Below, piece by piece: positions 16,613-26,127 of a stretch of 64,000 nucleotides of DNA. Each line of letters opens with the position of its first letter. The first letter of the stretch is position 1. The notes under the pieces were generated by a model that was given only the letters and a program-made list of their open reading frames with translations, did no database searches and was not told the origin of the DNA. The translations under genes and the position numbers were made by a program. This stretch comes from [Mycobacterium] nativiensis. GTDB lineage: Bacteria > Actinomycetota > Actinomycetes > Mycobacteriales > Mycobacteriaceae. Location of the stretch: NCBI RefSeq assembly GCF_020172685.1, contig NZ_CP083986.1:3517973-3581972 (forward strand), in the 5' to 3' direction.

Positions 16613-17592
16613 CCGCGGATCAATTGGCTGATCGGCTGGCCCGGGTGCTGGCACCCGAGTTGGGCCCGGTCACCGTTGAGGGACTACGGGCACTGACCGG
16701 CGGCGCCAGCCGATCGACCTGGGCTTTCGAGGCCGTCGCGAAGACGGGGGAAACCTCGCAGCGCCATGCGTTGATCCTGCGCACCGGCCCACCCGACGAA
16801 CTGCACGCCAGCATGGAGCTCGAAGCCCACGCGCAGCGTGCCGCGCACCGAGCCGGCGCCCCGGTGCCGAGCGTGCTGCTTGCCGACAATTCCTCTGCAG
16901 CACTGGGGAATCCATATCTGATCTGCAATGAGATCGCCGGCGAGACGGTGGTTCGACGCATCGAGCGCCAACTCGACGACACCGGCCGGGAGCACCTGCT
17001 GCGCCAGTGCGCCCAGGCGCTGGCGGCCATCCACCGGGCCGACCCGGGAGGCATTGCCCTCAGTGCCGAAGACCAGCTTGCCGCCTGCCGCGGCCAACTG
17101 GATGCGATGCACGACACGACGGCCGTGTTCGAGTGGGCGTTTCGGTGGCTGGAGGCCCACCGGCCGCCGACTGCGCCGGCACAGCTGGTGCACGGCGACT
17201 TCCGGATGGGCAATCTGATCGTCGACGGCTTCGAGCTGGCGGCAGTACTCGACTGGGAGCTGGTGCACCTCGGCGACTCCTGCGAGGACTTGGCCTGGTT
17301 CTGCCTGCGAGCCTGGCGGTTCGGCGCCCCGCCGGACCGTGCCGCCGGCGGGCTCGGCGATATCGACAGCTTCCTGGCCGCGTACGCCGACGCCGCCGGC
17401 ACCACCGTAGATGCGGACCGTTTCGCCTGGTGGCTGGTGTTGGGCACGCTGCGCTGGGGCATCATCTGCCGCTGGCAGGCCGAACGGCATCTGAGCGGGC
17501 AGGCACGGTCGGTGGAGCTGGCGACCATCGGGCGACGGGTCTCCGAGACCGAATGGGACCTGCTGCGGCTACTCGACGGGGTGCCCGCGTGA
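16609..17592 (+). CDS. APH-family phosphotransferase, LvaA/ACAD10-kinase-like
   Basis: 327 residues, ATG inside the dehydrogenase stop. Kinase-like fold of the aminoglycoside/choline kinase family: LTGGASRSTWAF (nucleotide loop), catalytic HGDFRMGNLIV (about 198-208) and metal-binding VLDWELVHLGDSCEDLAWFC. APH is only the fold name. Next to an ACAD10/11-type dehydrogenase and DUF6285, the likely substrate is a hydroxyacyl-CoA rather than an antibiotic, as shown for LvaA of Pseudomonas putida and the kinase domains of ACAD10/11. Confidence 0.88.
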   Translation: MTADQLADRLARVLAPELGPVTVEGLRALTGGASRSTWAFEAVAKTGETSQRHALILRTGPPDELHASMELEAHAQRAAHRAGAPVPSVLLADNSSAALGNPYLICNEIAGETVVRRIERQLDDTGREHLLRQCAQALAAIHRADPGGIALSAEDQLAACRGQLDAMHDTTAVFEWAFRWLEAHRPPTAPAQLVHGDFRMGNLIVDGFELAAVLDWELVHLGDSCEDLAWFCLRAWRFGAPPDRAAGGLGDIDSFLAAYADAAGTTVDADRFAWWLVLGTLRWGIICRWQAERHLSGQARSVELATIGRRVSETEWDLLRLLDGVPA

Positions 17593-17933
17593 CCGGCCGC
17601 CGCCCCACCGCCGCCGAACTCGTGACCGCGGTCGCCGAATTCCTCGACACGGCATTTGCGAACCGCGACGGCGACGCCGCCACCGAGGGCCAGGTCAGAT
17701 TCCACGCCCGGGTGGCCGCCAACGCGCTGCGCATCGTCGAACGCGAGTTGGGCGACACCTCCGCGGCAGCGCCGGCGCAGGCGGTGGCCGGACTGGGTTT
17801 CGCCGATGAGGCCGCGCTGGCCGCGGCCATTCGGGCCGGTGACCTCGACGACCGGGCCGAGGCTCTCACCGCCTGCCTCTACACGCTGGTCCGGCACCGG
17901 TTGTCGATCGACCATCCCGGCTATGACGGCTAG
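17589..17933 (+). CDS. DUF6285 small protein, LvaB-like partner of the kinase
   Basis: 114 residues, GTG start overlapping the kinase stop (GTGA). Mostly helical and Ala/Arg-rich (TAAELVTAVAEFLD, FHARVAANALRIVERELGD, LYTLVRHRLSIDHPGYDG). This matches the short DUF6285 family found fused to or following APH kinases. In P. putida the kinase LvaA needs the small protein LvaB for 4-hydroxyvaleryl-CoA phosphorylation, and I infer the same role here. It ends the operon; the next gene begins about 100 bp on. Confidence 0.78.
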   Translation: MTGRRPTAAELVTAVAEFLDTAFANRDGDAATEGQVRFHARVAANALRIVERELGDTSAAAPAQAVAGLGFADEAALAAAIRAGDLDDRAEALTACLYTLVRHRLSIDHPGYDG

Positions 17934-18030
17934 TCGCTTAGAGTCACTGCGCGGCAGTCGGTTCGACCGGTTTCGCTGACGGTCGGTCAAACCCGCCTGC
18001 GGGCGTCCGGTGAGCAGTAGCATCTGCTGC

Positions 18031-18435
18031 GTGTCTGCCTCCACCGCCACGCTGCGAATTCTTGTCTACAGTGACGACGCTTCGACCCGCGCCAAGGCCA
18101 TCGCCGCGCTGGGCAAGCACCTGCACCCCGACCTGCCGGAGCTGACCTACGTCGAGGTCGCGACCGAGCCGATGGTGATCCGGCAGATGGATGCCGGCGG
18201 AGTCGACCTCGCGGTGCTCGACGGCGAGGCAACCCCGGCCGGCGGGATGGGCATCTGCAAACAACTCAAGGACGAGATCATCCCGTGCCCGCCGATCGTG
18301 GTGCTGACCGGCCGCGCCGACGATGCCTGGCTGGCCAGGTGGTCGCACGCCGACGCCGCGGTGCCGCACCCGGTCGACCCCATGACACTGAGCCGAACGG
18401 TCCTGGACCTGCTCCGCACGCCGACGCCGGGTTAG
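18031..18435 (+). CDS. Atypical stand-alone response-regulator receiver (Rv3143-like)
   Basis: 134 residues from the GTG at 18031; a GTG at 18010 would add seven residues. Single receiver domain with no output domain: LRILVYSDD at strand 1, the likely phosphoacceptor Asp in VLDGE, and Thr in VVLTGR. The conserved Lys before the last loop is replaced by His (AVPHPVDP), so canonical phosphotransfer is doubtful. It matches Rv3143, which also precedes the nuo locus. A signalling or protein-interaction role is inferred. Confidence 0.88.
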   Translation: MSASTATLRILVYSDDASTRAKAIAALGKHLHPDLPELTYVEVATEPMVIRQMDAGGVDLAVLDGEATPAGGMGICKQLKDEIIPCPPIVVLTGRADDAWLARWSHADAAVPHPVDPMTLSRTVLDLLRTPTPG

Positions 18436-18448
18436 GGCGGGTTAGGGC
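18429..18448 (+). repeat. Tandem 10-bp direct repeat at the receiver stop codon
   Basis: Two adjacent copies of GGGTTAGGGC. The TAG of the first copy is the receiver stop codon, so the second copy is untranslated and offers an in-phase TAG only after a shift. It may be slippage-generated; no function is evident. Confidence 0.6.
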
Positions 18449-18467
18449 GCCCTCAGACGCGAATTCC

Positions 18468-18494
18468 CCTGTCGCCGTTGACCCCTGCGACAGG
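18468..18494. promoter_or_regulatory. Inverted repeat in the nuo upstream region
   Basis: CCTGTCGC and GCGACAGG form a perfect 8-bp inverted repeat with an 11-bp spacer, 115 bp before nuoA. It lacks a T-tract, so it is either a regulator site for the nuo promoter or a factor-dependent terminator of the receiver gene. A possible -10 hexamer, TAGGCT, lies at 18556-18561, without a convincing -35. The 173-bp gap holds nothing else I can support. Confidence 0.4.
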
Positions 18495-18608
18495 TGATGC
18501 CCGTCACAGTTGTCGGCAATTTCGGATTCTTCCCAACCGCCTGGGTGCCGCGGGCTAGGCTGTGCTGGAACTCACATCGACGCCCGGAAGGGAACTACGT
18601 CACCGCGT

Positions 18609-18986
18609 ATGAACCTGTATCTGCCGATCCTCGCGCTCGCCGCGCTCGCCGCCGGTTTCGCAGTGTTTTCCGTGGTCGCCGGGGCGCTGGCCGGCCCTTC
18701 GCGCTACAACCGGGCAAAGCTGGAAGCCTACGAATGCGGCATCGAACCCACCGATCAGCCGGTCAGCGGGCCGCACGCCCCGCCCGGGCAGCGCTTCCCG
18801 GTGAAGTACTACCTGACCGCGATGCTGTTCATCGTCTTCGACATCGAGATCGTTTTTCTCTACCCCTGGGCGGTCGCCTTCGACGGGCTCGGGGTCTTCG
18901 CCCTGATCGAAATGGTGCTGTTCGCCGTCGTCGTCTTCGTCGCGTATGCCTACGTCTGGCGGCGCGGCGGCCTGAGTTGGGATTAG
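18609..18986 (+). CDS. nuoA: NADH-quinone oxidoreductase subunit A
   Basis: 125-residue membrane subunit of complex I with three helices (about 4-26, 70-90, 96-116). The conserved AYECGIEP loop and KYYLTAMLFIVFDIEIVFLYPWA are intact. It helps form the quinone site/membrane junction. The ATG at 18609 has only a distant purine-rich site (GGAAGGGAA). First gene of the 14-gene operon; nuoB follows after 21 bp. Confidence 0.97.
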   Translation: MNLYLPILALAALAAGFAVFSVVAGALAGPSRYNRAKLEAYECGIEPTDQPVSGPHAPPGQRFPVKYYLTAMLFIVFDIEIVFLYPWAVAFDGLGVFALIEMVLFAVVVFVAYAYVWRRGGLSWD

Positions 18987-19007
18987 TGGGAGCGGGCAGG
19001 GTTACAT

Positions 19008-19562
19008 ATGGGATTAGAAGAACAGGTGCCGAGCGGTCTTCTGCTGTCCACCGTGGAAGACCTCGCCGGGTACTTCCGCAAGGGGTCACTGTGGCCGGCG
19101 ACCTTCGGCCTGGCGTGTTGCGCCATCGAGATGATGTCGTCGATGGCGCCCGACTACGACATCTCCCGGTTCGGCATGGAGGTGTTCCGCGCCTCGCCGC
19201 GCCAGGCCGACCTGATGATCGTGGCCGGCCGGGTGAGTCAGAAGATGGCGCCGGTGCTGCGCCAGATCTACGACCAGATGGTGGAACCCAAATGGGTGCT
19301 GGCCATGGGGGTGTGCGCGTCGTCGGGCGGGATGTTCAACAACTACGCCATCGTGCAGGGCGTGGACCATGTCGTCCCGGTCGATATCTACCTGCCCGGC
19401 TGCCCGCCCCGGCCCGAGATGCTGATGTACGCAATTCTCAAGCTGCACGAGAAGATTCGCGAGATGCCGCTGGGCGCCAACCGTGAGCAGGTGATCACCG
19501 CCACCGAAGAGGCGGCGCTGTCCGCCCCGTCCACCTGGCAGATGAGGGGGTTGCTTCGGTGA
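19008..19562 (+). CDS. nuoB: NADH-quinone oxidoreductase subunit B
   Basis: 184 residues carrying the terminal [4Fe-4S] cluster N2 that reduces quinone. The ligands are the tandem Cys of [10 protein letters not shown] (37-38), GVCASSGG (about 103) and PGCPPRPE (about 133). It ends with a 4-bp GTGA overlap into nuoC, so translation is coupled. Length is typical for actinobacteria. Confidence 0.97.
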   Translation: MGLEEQVPSGLLLSTVEDLAGYFRKGSLWPATFGLACCAIEMMSSMAPDYDISRFGMEVFRASPRQADLMIVAGRVSQKMAPVLRQIYDQMVEPKWVLAMGVCASSGGMFNNYAIVQGVDHVVPVDIYLPGCPPRPEMLMYAILKLHEKIREMPLGANREQVITATEEAALSAPSTWQMRGLLR

Positions 19563-20260
19563 GCGAGGGCACTGCCGGCGGTGACGGCCAGAACGGCACC
19601 GAAGACGTGATCAAGGTGCGCCGCGGCCTGTTCGGCGCGGCCGGCAGCGGGGACACCTCCGGGTACGGGCACCTCGTGACCGAGGCCGCGCTGCCCGGTG
19701 AGACCCCGCGTCCCTACGGCGGGTACTTCGACGAACTCGTGGACACCCTCACCGGCGCGCTGCAGCGCGAGGGCGTCGAATTCGCCGACGCGGTAGAGAA
19801 AGTGGTGGTGTACCGGGGCGAGCTGACCCTCTACATCCACCGGGCGAAATTGCGCACCGTCGCCCGCCTGCTGCGCGACGAGCCGGAACTGCGCTTCGAG
19901 TTGAGCCTCGGGGTGTCCGGCGTGCACTACCCCGGGGACGCCGACCGGGAACTGCACGCGGTCTACCCACTGCGGTCCATCACCCACAGTCGCAAGGTTC
20001 GGCTGGAAGTCGCTGCGCCCGATGCTGATCCGCACATTCCCTCGCTGTTCTCGATCTATCCGACCACCGACTGGCACGAGCGCGAGACCTACGACTTCTT
20101 CGGGATCGTCTTCGACGGCCACCCGTCGCTGACCCGGATCGAGATGCCCGACGACTGGCACGGCCACCCGCAACGCAAGGACTACCCGCTGGGCGGCATC
20201 CCGGTCGAGTACAAGGGCGCGCAGATACCGCCGCCGGACCAGCGGAGGGCCTACAAGTGA
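19559..20260 (+). CDS. nuoC: NADH-quinone oxidoreductase subunit C
   Basis: 233 residues, GTG start. The 30-kDa subunit signature is present ([23 protein letters not shown], about 165-187). An N-terminal hydrophilic extension of about 60 residues is usual in mycobacteria. It docks NuoD and NuoB in the peripheral arm. GTGA overlaps at both ends. Confidence 0.97.
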   Translation: MSEGTAGGDGQNGTEDVIKVRRGLFGAAGSGDTSGYGHLVTEAALPGETPRPYGGYFDELVDTLTGALQREGVEFADAVEKVVVYRGELTLYIHRAKLRTVARLLRDEPELRFELSLGVSGVHYPGDADRELHAVYPLRSITHSRKVRLEVAAPDADPHIPSLFSIYPTTDWHERETYDFFGIVFDGHPSLTRIEMPDDWHGHPQRKDYPLGGIPVEYKGAQIPPPDQRRAYK

Positions 20261-21564
20261 CCAGCAGCGACACGCCCCGCACCGTGCTGAACGTCGGCGG
20301 GCAGGAATGGGACCAGGTGGTCGAAGCGGCCAAGGCCGCCGACCCGGGGGAACGCATCGTCGTCAACATGGGGCCCCAGCACCCGTCGACACACGGTGTG
20401 CTGCGGCTGATCCTCGAACTCGACGGCGAGACGGTGACCGAAGCCCGTTGCGGCATCGGCTATCTGCACACCGGCATCGAGAAGAACCTGGAGAGCCGGT
20501 ACTGGACCCAGGGTGTCACGTTCGTGACGCGGATGGACTACCTGTCACCGTTCTTCAGCGAAGTCGCCTACTGCCTCGGAGTGGAGAAACTCCTCGACAT
20601 CACCGACGACATTCCGGAGCGGGTCAGCGTGATCCGGGTGTTGATGATGGAACTCAACCGGATCTCCTCGCACCTGGTGGCCCTGGCCACCGGCGGCATG
20701 GAGCTCGGTGCGCTCTCGGTGATGCTGTTCGGCTTCCGCGAGCGCGAGCTGGTGCTCGACATCTTCGAGACGATCACCGGTCTGCGGATGAACCACCAGT
20801 ACATCCGGCCCGGCGGGGTGTCGGTGGATCTGCCCGACGAAGCGGTCCCCATGATTCGCGATTTCCTCAAGCTGATGCCCAAGCGGCTCAAGGACATCGA
20901 GGACCTGCTCACCGAGAACTACATCTGGAAGGCCCGCACCAAGGGCGTGGGCTATCTGGATCTGACCGGGTGCATGGCGCTGGGCATCACCGGTCCGGTG
21001 CTGCGGTCCACCGGCCTGCCCTATGACGTGCGCCGCGAGGAACCGTACTGCGGCTACCAGGACTACGAATTCGATGTGATCACCGACGACGGCTGTGATG
21101 CCTACGGCCGCTACCTGATCCGCATCGCAGAGATCAAGGAGTCCCTGAAAATCGTCGAACAATGTCTGGACAAGCTGCGGCCCGGTCCGGTCATGGTCGC
21201 CGACCGCAAGATTGCCTGGCCGGCCGACCTGACCATCGGCCCGGACGGGCAGGGTAACTCCAAGGAGCACATCGGCTGGATCATGGGCCACTCGATGGAG
21301 GGCCTGATTCACCACTTCAAACGGGTCACCGAGGATCTGTGGGTGCCGCCGGGACAGGTGTTCGTCTCGGTCGAGTCGCCCCGCGGCGAGCTGGGGGTGC
21401 ACATGGTCAGCGACGGCGGAACCCGGCCCTACCGGGTGCATTACCGGGATCCGTCGTTCACCAACCTGCAGGCGGTCGCCGCGATGAGCGAGGGCGGGCT
21501 GATCGCCGACGTGATCGCCGCGGTCGCCAGCATCGACCCGGTGATGGGCGGGGTGGACCGGTGA
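20257..21564 (+). CDS. nuoD: NADH-quinone oxidoreductase subunit D
   Basis: 435 residues; 49-kDa subunit that lines the quinone cavity. [15 protein letters not shown] (about 35-49), with the quinone-loop His, is intact, as are GYLHTGIEK and the C-terminal DPVMGGVDR. Derived from the Ni-Fe hydrogenase large subunit but without Ni ligands. GTG start overlapping nuoC. Confidence 0.97.
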   Translation: MTSSDTPRTVLNVGGQEWDQVVEAAKAADPGERIVVNMGPQHPSTHGVLRLILELDGETVTEARCGIGYLHTGIEKNLESRYWTQGVTFVTRMDYLSPFFSEVAYCLGVEKLLDITDDIPERVSVIRVLMMELNRISSHLVALATGGMELGALSVMLFGFRERELVLDIFETITGLRMNHQYIRPGGVSVDLPDEAVPMIRDFLKLMPKRLKDIEDLLTENYIWKARTKGVGYLDLTGCMALGITGPVLRSTGLPYDVRREEPYCGYQDYEFDVITDDGCDAYGRYLIRIAEIKESLKIVEQCLDKLRPGPVMVADRKIAWPADLTIGPDGQGNSKEHIGWIMGHSMEGLIHHFKRVTEDLWVPPGQVFVSVESPRGELGVHMVSDGGTRPYRVHYRDPSFTNLQAVAAMSEGGLIADVIAAVASIDPVMGGVDR

Positions 21565-22382
21565 GCGAAACCAACGGCCAGGTCAACAAGACCGGACGGG
21601 GGCGGCTCATGCCGCCGACCGCCGGCGCCGACGGCAACCGGGTGTTCCTGCAGTTGGGCCGGCCTCCGGAGGAACCCAACCAGTTCAACCACCCGGACGC
21701 GCCCCGCGCCTACTCCGATGAGGTGCGCGCGCGCCTGGAGGCCGACGCCAAGGAGATCATCGCCCGCTACCCGCAGCCGCGCTCGGCGATCCTGCCGATG
21801 CTGCACCTGGTGCAGGCCGAGGACTCCTACATCACCCCGGCGGGCATGTCGTTCGTCGCCGACATGCTCGGGCTCACAGGCGCCGATGTCGCCGGAGTCG
21901 CCTCGTTCTACTCGATGTACCGGCGCAAGCCGACCGGCGACTATCTGGTGGGCGTGTGCACCAACACGCTGTGTGCGGTGATGGGCGGCGACGCCATCTA
22001 CGACGCCCTCAAGGAGCACCTGGACGTCAACGACGAGCAGACCACCGCCGACGGCAAGGTCACGCTGGAGCGCATCGAGTGCAACGCGGCCTGCGACTGC
22101 GCGCCGGTGATGATGGTCAACTGGGAGTTCTTCGACCAGCAGACACCCGAGTCGGCGCGCGACCTCACCGACGCACTGCGCTCCGGTGCCGAGGTCCGGC
22201 CCAGCCGCGGCCTGCCGCTGACCAACTTCCGTGAAACCGCCCGGGTGCTGGCCGGTTTCGCCGACGGCCGTCCCGACGACGGCCAGGGCGGCCCGGCCGG
22301 GCCGACACTGGCCGGGCTGCGCTTCGCCCAGGAGCACGGCATGACCGCGCCAGGGCCCGAGACCGACGGGAGCGGACAGTGA
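21561..22382 (+). CDS. nuoE: NADH-quinone oxidoreductase subunit E
   Basis: 273 residues from the GTG at 21561. The [2Fe-2S] N1a ligands are CTNTLC (about 134-139) and CNAACDCAP (about 175-183). The C-terminal extension of about 80 residues is longer than in E. coli and rich in Gly/Pro. Forms the NADH-oxidising module with NuoF and NuoG. GTGA overlaps both neighbours. Confidence 0.97.
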   Translation: MSETNGQVNKTGRGRLMPPTAGADGNRVFLQLGRPPEEPNQFNHPDAPRAYSDEVRARLEADAKEIIARYPQPRSAILPMLHLVQAEDSYITPAGMSFVADMLGLTGADVAGVASFYSMYRRKPTGDYLVGVCTNTLCAVMGGDAIYDALKEHLDVNDEQTTADGKVTLERIECNAACDCAPVMMVNWEFFDQQTPESARDLTDALRSGAEVRPSRGLPLTNFRETARVLAGFADGRPDDGQGGPAGPTLAGLRFAQEHGMTAPGPETDGSGQ

Positions 22383-23731
22383 CCTCCACCCCGACTTCCC
22401 CCACCGAGGCGACCGCGCTGACCCCGGTACTGAGCGCCTACTGGGACGATCCGGAGTCCTGGACGCTTGCGACCTACCGCCGCCACGGCGGTTATGTGGG
22501 CATGCAGCGGGCGCTGGCCATGACGCCCGACGACGTCATCGAGCTGGTCAAGGACTCCGGGCTGCGCGGGCGCGGCGGTGCCGGGTTCTCCACCGGAACC
22601 AAGTGGTCGTTCGTCCCGCAGGGCACCGAGGGAGCCGGGGCCAAGCCGCACTACCTGCTGGTCAACGCCGACGAGTCCGAGCCGGGCACCTGCAAGGACA
22701 TGCCGCTGCTGCTGGCGACACCACACGTGCTCATCGAGGGCATGATCATCTGTTGCCACGCGATCCGGGCCCGCCACGCCTTCATCTATGTGCGCGGCGA
22801 GGTGCTTCCCATCCTGCGGCGGCTGCAGAACGCGGTGGCCGAGGCCTACGCGGCGGGGCTGCTGGGCACCGACATCGGTGGCACCGGCTTCGACCTGGAC
22901 ATCACCGTGCACGCCGGCGCCGGCGCCTACATCTGCGGCGAGGAGACCGCGCTGATCGACTCGCTGGAGGGCTACCGCGGCCAGCCGCGGCTACGCCCGC
23001 CGTTTCCCGCGGTCGCCGGCCTCTACGCCTCCCCCACCGTGGTCAACAACGTCGAATCCATCGCCAGCGTGCCGTCGATCCTGCGCAACGGACCGGAGTG
23101 GTTCCGGTCGATGGGCACCGAGAAGTCCCGCGGCTACACGCTGTATTCGCTGTCCGGACACGTGAATCGGCCCGGTCAGTACGAGGCACCACTCGGCATC
23201 ACGCTGCGGGAACTGCTGGAGTACGCCGGTGGGATCCGCGACGGCCACCGACTGAAGTTCTGGACACCGGGCGGGTCGTCGACCCCGTTGCTGACCGAGG
23301 AACACCTCGACATCCCGCTGGACTACGAGGGCATGGCCTCGGCCGGTTCGATGCTGGGCACCAAGGCATTGCAGATCTTCGACGAGACCACCTGCGTGGT
23401 GCGCGCGGCCCGACGCTGGTCGGAGTTCTACAAGCACGAGTCCTGCGGCAAGTGCACGCCATGCCGCGAGGGCACCTACTGGCTGGTGCCGATCTACGAG
23501 CGGCTCGAGACCGGCCGCGGCACCCCCGAAGACCTCGACACGCTGCTCGACATCGCCGACGTGCTGTTCGGGAAATCGTTCTGCGCCTTGGGAGATGGCG
23601 CGGCGATGCCGGTGAAGTCGTCGATCGAGTACTTCCGTGACGAATACATCGCCCACCTCGAGGGGGGCTGCCCGTTCGACCCGAAAGCGAGCATGTTCGT
23701 GCCAAACGGAGCAGGAGGCGGTGCGGCGTGA
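22379..23731 (+). CDS. nuoF: NADH-quinone oxidoreductase subunit F
   Basis: 450 residues. NADH-binding glycine loop [13 protein letters not shown] (about 64-76), FMN-binding [19 protein letters not shown], and N3 [4Fe-4S] ligands [12 protein letters not shown] plus FCALGDGAA are all present. It is the entry point of electrons from NADH. GTG start overlapping nuoE; overlaps nuoG by 4 bp. Confidence 0.97.
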   Translation: MTSTPTSPTEATALTPVLSAYWDDPESWTLATYRRHGGYVGMQRALAMTPDDVIELVKDSGLRGRGGAGFSTGTKWSFVPQGTEGAGAKPHYLLVNADESEPGTCKDMPLLLATPHVLIEGMIICCHAIRARHAFIYVRGEVLPILRRLQNAVAEAYAAGLLGTDIGGTGFDLDITVHAGAGAYICGEETALIDSLEGYRGQPRLRPPFPAVAGLYASPTVVNNVESIASVPSILRNGPEWFRSMGTEKSRGYTLYSLSGHVNRPGQYEAPLGITLRELLEYAGGIRDGHRLKFWTPGGSSTPLLTEEHLDIPLDYEGMASAGSMLGTKALQIFDETTCVVRAARRWSEFYKHESCGKCTPCREGTYWLVPIYERLETGRGTPEDLDTLLDIADVLFGKSFCALGDGAAMPVKSSIEYFRDEYIAHLEGGCPFDPKASMFVPNGAGGGAA

Positions 23732-26127
23732 CTCAACCTTCTCAGCCGACCGGCCAGGACTCGGTGACGTTCACCATCGACGACCAGCAGATCACGGTTC
23801 CCAAGGGCACCTTGATCATTCGGGCCGCCGAGCAGCTGGGCATCGAGATCCCCCGATTCTGCGACCACCCGCTGCTGGACCCGGTGGCCTGGTGCCGGCA
23901 GTGCATGGTCGAGGTCGAAGGTCAGCGCAAGCCACAGCCGTCGTGTGCGGTGGCGGCGACCGAGGGCATGGTGGTGCGCACCCAGCACACCTCCGCCGAA
24001 GCCGACCGGGCCCAGCACCTGGTGATGGAACTGCTGCTGATCAACCACCCGCTGGACTGCCCGACCTGCGACAAGGGCGGCGAGTGCCCGCTGCAGAACC
24101 AGGCGATGACCCACGGCCGCACCGAGACTCGCTTCGAAGAGGCCAAGCGGACATATCCCAAGCCGATCAACATCTCCTCGCAGGTGCTGCTGGACCGCGA
24201 CCGCTGTATCCTCTGTGCGCGCTGCACCCGGTTCTCCAACGAGATCGCCGGCGACAAGTTCATCGAGATGATGGACCGCGGCGCCATGCAGCAGGTCGGC
24301 ATCTACACCGACACCCCGTTCGACTCCTACTTCTCCGGCAACACCGTGCAGATCTGCCCGGTGGGAGCGCTCACCGGCGCCTCATACCGATTCCGGGCGC
24401 GGCCGTTCGACCTGGTGTCCACCCCGAGCGTCTGCGAACACTGCTCGGCGGGCTGCGCCCAGCGCACCGATCACCGCCGCGGCAAGGTCATGCGCCGGAT
24501 GGCCGGCGAGGATCCGGACGTCAACGAGGAATGGAACTGCGACAAGGGCCGTTGGGCATTCACCTACGCCACCCAGCGTGACCGGATCACCACCCCGATG
24601 GTGCGCGACGACAGCGGGAGCCTGGTGCCCACCTCCTGGCCGCACGCGGTGGCGGTGGCGGCGCGCGGCCTGGCCGCCGCCCGGGGCCGTACCGGCGTGC
24701 TGGTCGGTGGCCGGGCGACCGCCGAGGACGCCTACGGCTACGCCAAGTTCACCAGGGTGGCGCTGCGCGGCGACGACATCGACTTCCGGGCCCGTCCGCA
24801 GTCCGGCGAGGAGGCCGAGTTCCTGGCGGCCCGGGTGGCCGGTCGCGGAATCGAGGTGAGCTTCGCCGACCTGGAAGCCGCCCCGACGGTGCTGCTGGTC
24901 GGCTTCGAGCCCGAGGAAGAGGCACCGATGGTCTTCCTGCGGCTGCGCAAAGCGGCCCGCAAGAAGGGCACCAAGGTGTTCAGCGTGGCGCCGTTCGCCG
25001 ACCGCGCGCTGACCAAGATGTTCGGCACCCTGCTGCCGGTGGTGCCGGGCGGCGAGGCCGCGGTGCTCGACGGCCTGCATGACGGTGAGGTCGGGCCACT
25101 GCTGCGCCAGCCCGGCGCGGTGGTGCTGGTCGGCGAGCGGCTGGCCAGCTCCCCGGGTGCGTTGTCGGCGGCGGCGCGGCTGGCCGAGGCGACCGGCGCC
25201 CGGCTGGCCTGGGTGCCGCGGCGTGCCGGGGAACGCGGCGCACTGGACTGCGGTGCGCTGGCGGGCCTGCTGCCCGGCGGCCGCCCCCTGGGCGACGAGT
25301 CGGCGCGGGCCGAGATCGCGCGGGCGTGGGGACTCGACGGCCCCGGCGATCTGCCGTCGCAGGCCGGACGCGACACCGACGCCATCCTGGCGGCTGCCGC
25401 GGACGGCAAGCTGGGGGCACTGCTGGTCGGTGGGGTCGAGCCGGCCGACCTGGCCGACCCGGTGGCGGCACTGACCGCCCTCGACCAGGTCGAGTTCCTG
25501 GTCAGCCTGGAGCTGCGGCAGAGCGAGGTCACCGAGCGGGCCGATGTCGTGTTGCCGATCGCGGCCGCAGCCGAGAAATCCGGCACCTTCATCAACTGGG
25601 AGGGCCGGCACCGTCGGTTCGGTGTCGCGCTGGGCGACGGCGGCGCGCTGTCCGATGTGCGGGTGCTTGACGCCATCGCCGAGGAAATGGGTGTGGCACT
25701 GGGCCTTTCGGAGGTGGGGGCGGCCCGAGACGAACTGGCCGGCCTCGGTACCTGGACCGGCACTCGGGCCGACGGCCCCCGGGCGGCCGCGGGAGCCCCG
25801 CTTCACCCCGCTGCCGGCCAAGCCGTACTGGCCGGCTGGCGCATGCTGCTGGACAACGGCGCGATGCAGGACGGCGAACCGAAACTGGCCGGTACGGCCC
25901 GCAAGCCGGTGGCCCGACTGTCGGCGGAGACCGCGGCCGAAGTCGGTGTGGCGCCGGGTGATCCGGTCACCGTCAGCACCGAGCGCGGCCGCATCACGCT
26001 GCCGCTGGTGGTCACCGACATGCCGGATCGGGTGGTGTGGCTGCCGATGAACTCCGCGGAATCGGCGGTGCACCGAGATCTGGGGGTCACCCCGGGTGCG
26101 GTGGTACAGATTGGACGCAGACCATGA
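23728..26127 (+). CDS. nuoG: NADH-quinone oxidoreductase subunit G
   Basis: 799 residues, the largest soluble subunit. Ligands in order: [2Fe-2S] ([22 protein letters not shown]), N5 with the Cys/His set ([18 protein letters not shown]), N4 ([10 protein letters not shown] ... ICPVGAL) and the extra N7-type CEHCSAGC in the molybdopterin-oxidoreductase-like domain (from about 225). That C-terminal domain is Ala-rich and divergent, with no metal role expected. Overlaps nuoF and nuoH by 4 bp. Confidence 0.97.
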   Translation: MTQPSQPTGQDSVTFTIDDQQITVPKGTLIIRAAEQLGIEIPRFCDHPLLDPVAWCRQCMVEVEGQRKPQPSCAVAATEGMVVRTQHTSAEADRAQHLVMELLLINHPLDCPTCDKGGECPLQNQAMTHGRTETRFEEAKRTYPKPINISSQVLLDRDRCILCARCTRFSNEIAGDKFIEMMDRGAMQQVGIYTDTPFDSYFSGNTVQICPVGALTGASYRFRARPFDLVSTPSVCEHCSAGCAQRTDHRRGKVMRRMAGEDPDVNEEWNCDKGRWAFTYATQRDRITTPMVRDDSGSLVPTSWPHAVAVAARGLAAARGRTGVLVGGRATAEDAYGYAKFTRVALRGDDIDFRARPQSGEEAEFLAARVAGRGIEVSFADLEAAPTVLLVGFEPEEEAPMVFLRLRKAARKKGTKVFSVAPFADRALTKMFGTLLPVVPGGEAAVLDGLHDGEVGPLLRQPGAVVLVGERLASSPGALSAAARLAEATGARLAWVPRRAGERGALDCGALAGLLPGGRPLGDESARAEIARAWGLDGPGDLPSQAGRDTDAILAAAADGKLGALLVGGVEPADLADPVAALTALDQVEFLVSLELRQSEVTERADVVLPIAAAAEKSGTFINWEGRHRRFGVALGDGGALSDVRVLDAIAEEMGVALGLSEVGAARDELAGLGTWTGTRADGPRAAAGAPLHPAAGQAVLAGWRMLLDNGAMQDGEPKLAGTARKPVARLSAETAAEVGVAPGDPVTVSTERGRITLPLVVTDMPDRVVWLPMNSAESAVHRDLGVTPGAVVQIGRRP

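Noticed and set aside
16609..17592. An aminoglycoside resistance gene
   Set aside because: Only the fold is shared; the gene context (ACAD10/11-type dehydrogenase and DUF6285) points to hydroxyacyl-CoA phosphorylation.
24382..26073. 563-residue open frame on the minus strand opposite nuoG
   Set aside because: GC-skewed antisense frame (Arg/Gln/Gly/His-rich), no start signals, and nuoG is unmistakable in the forward frame.
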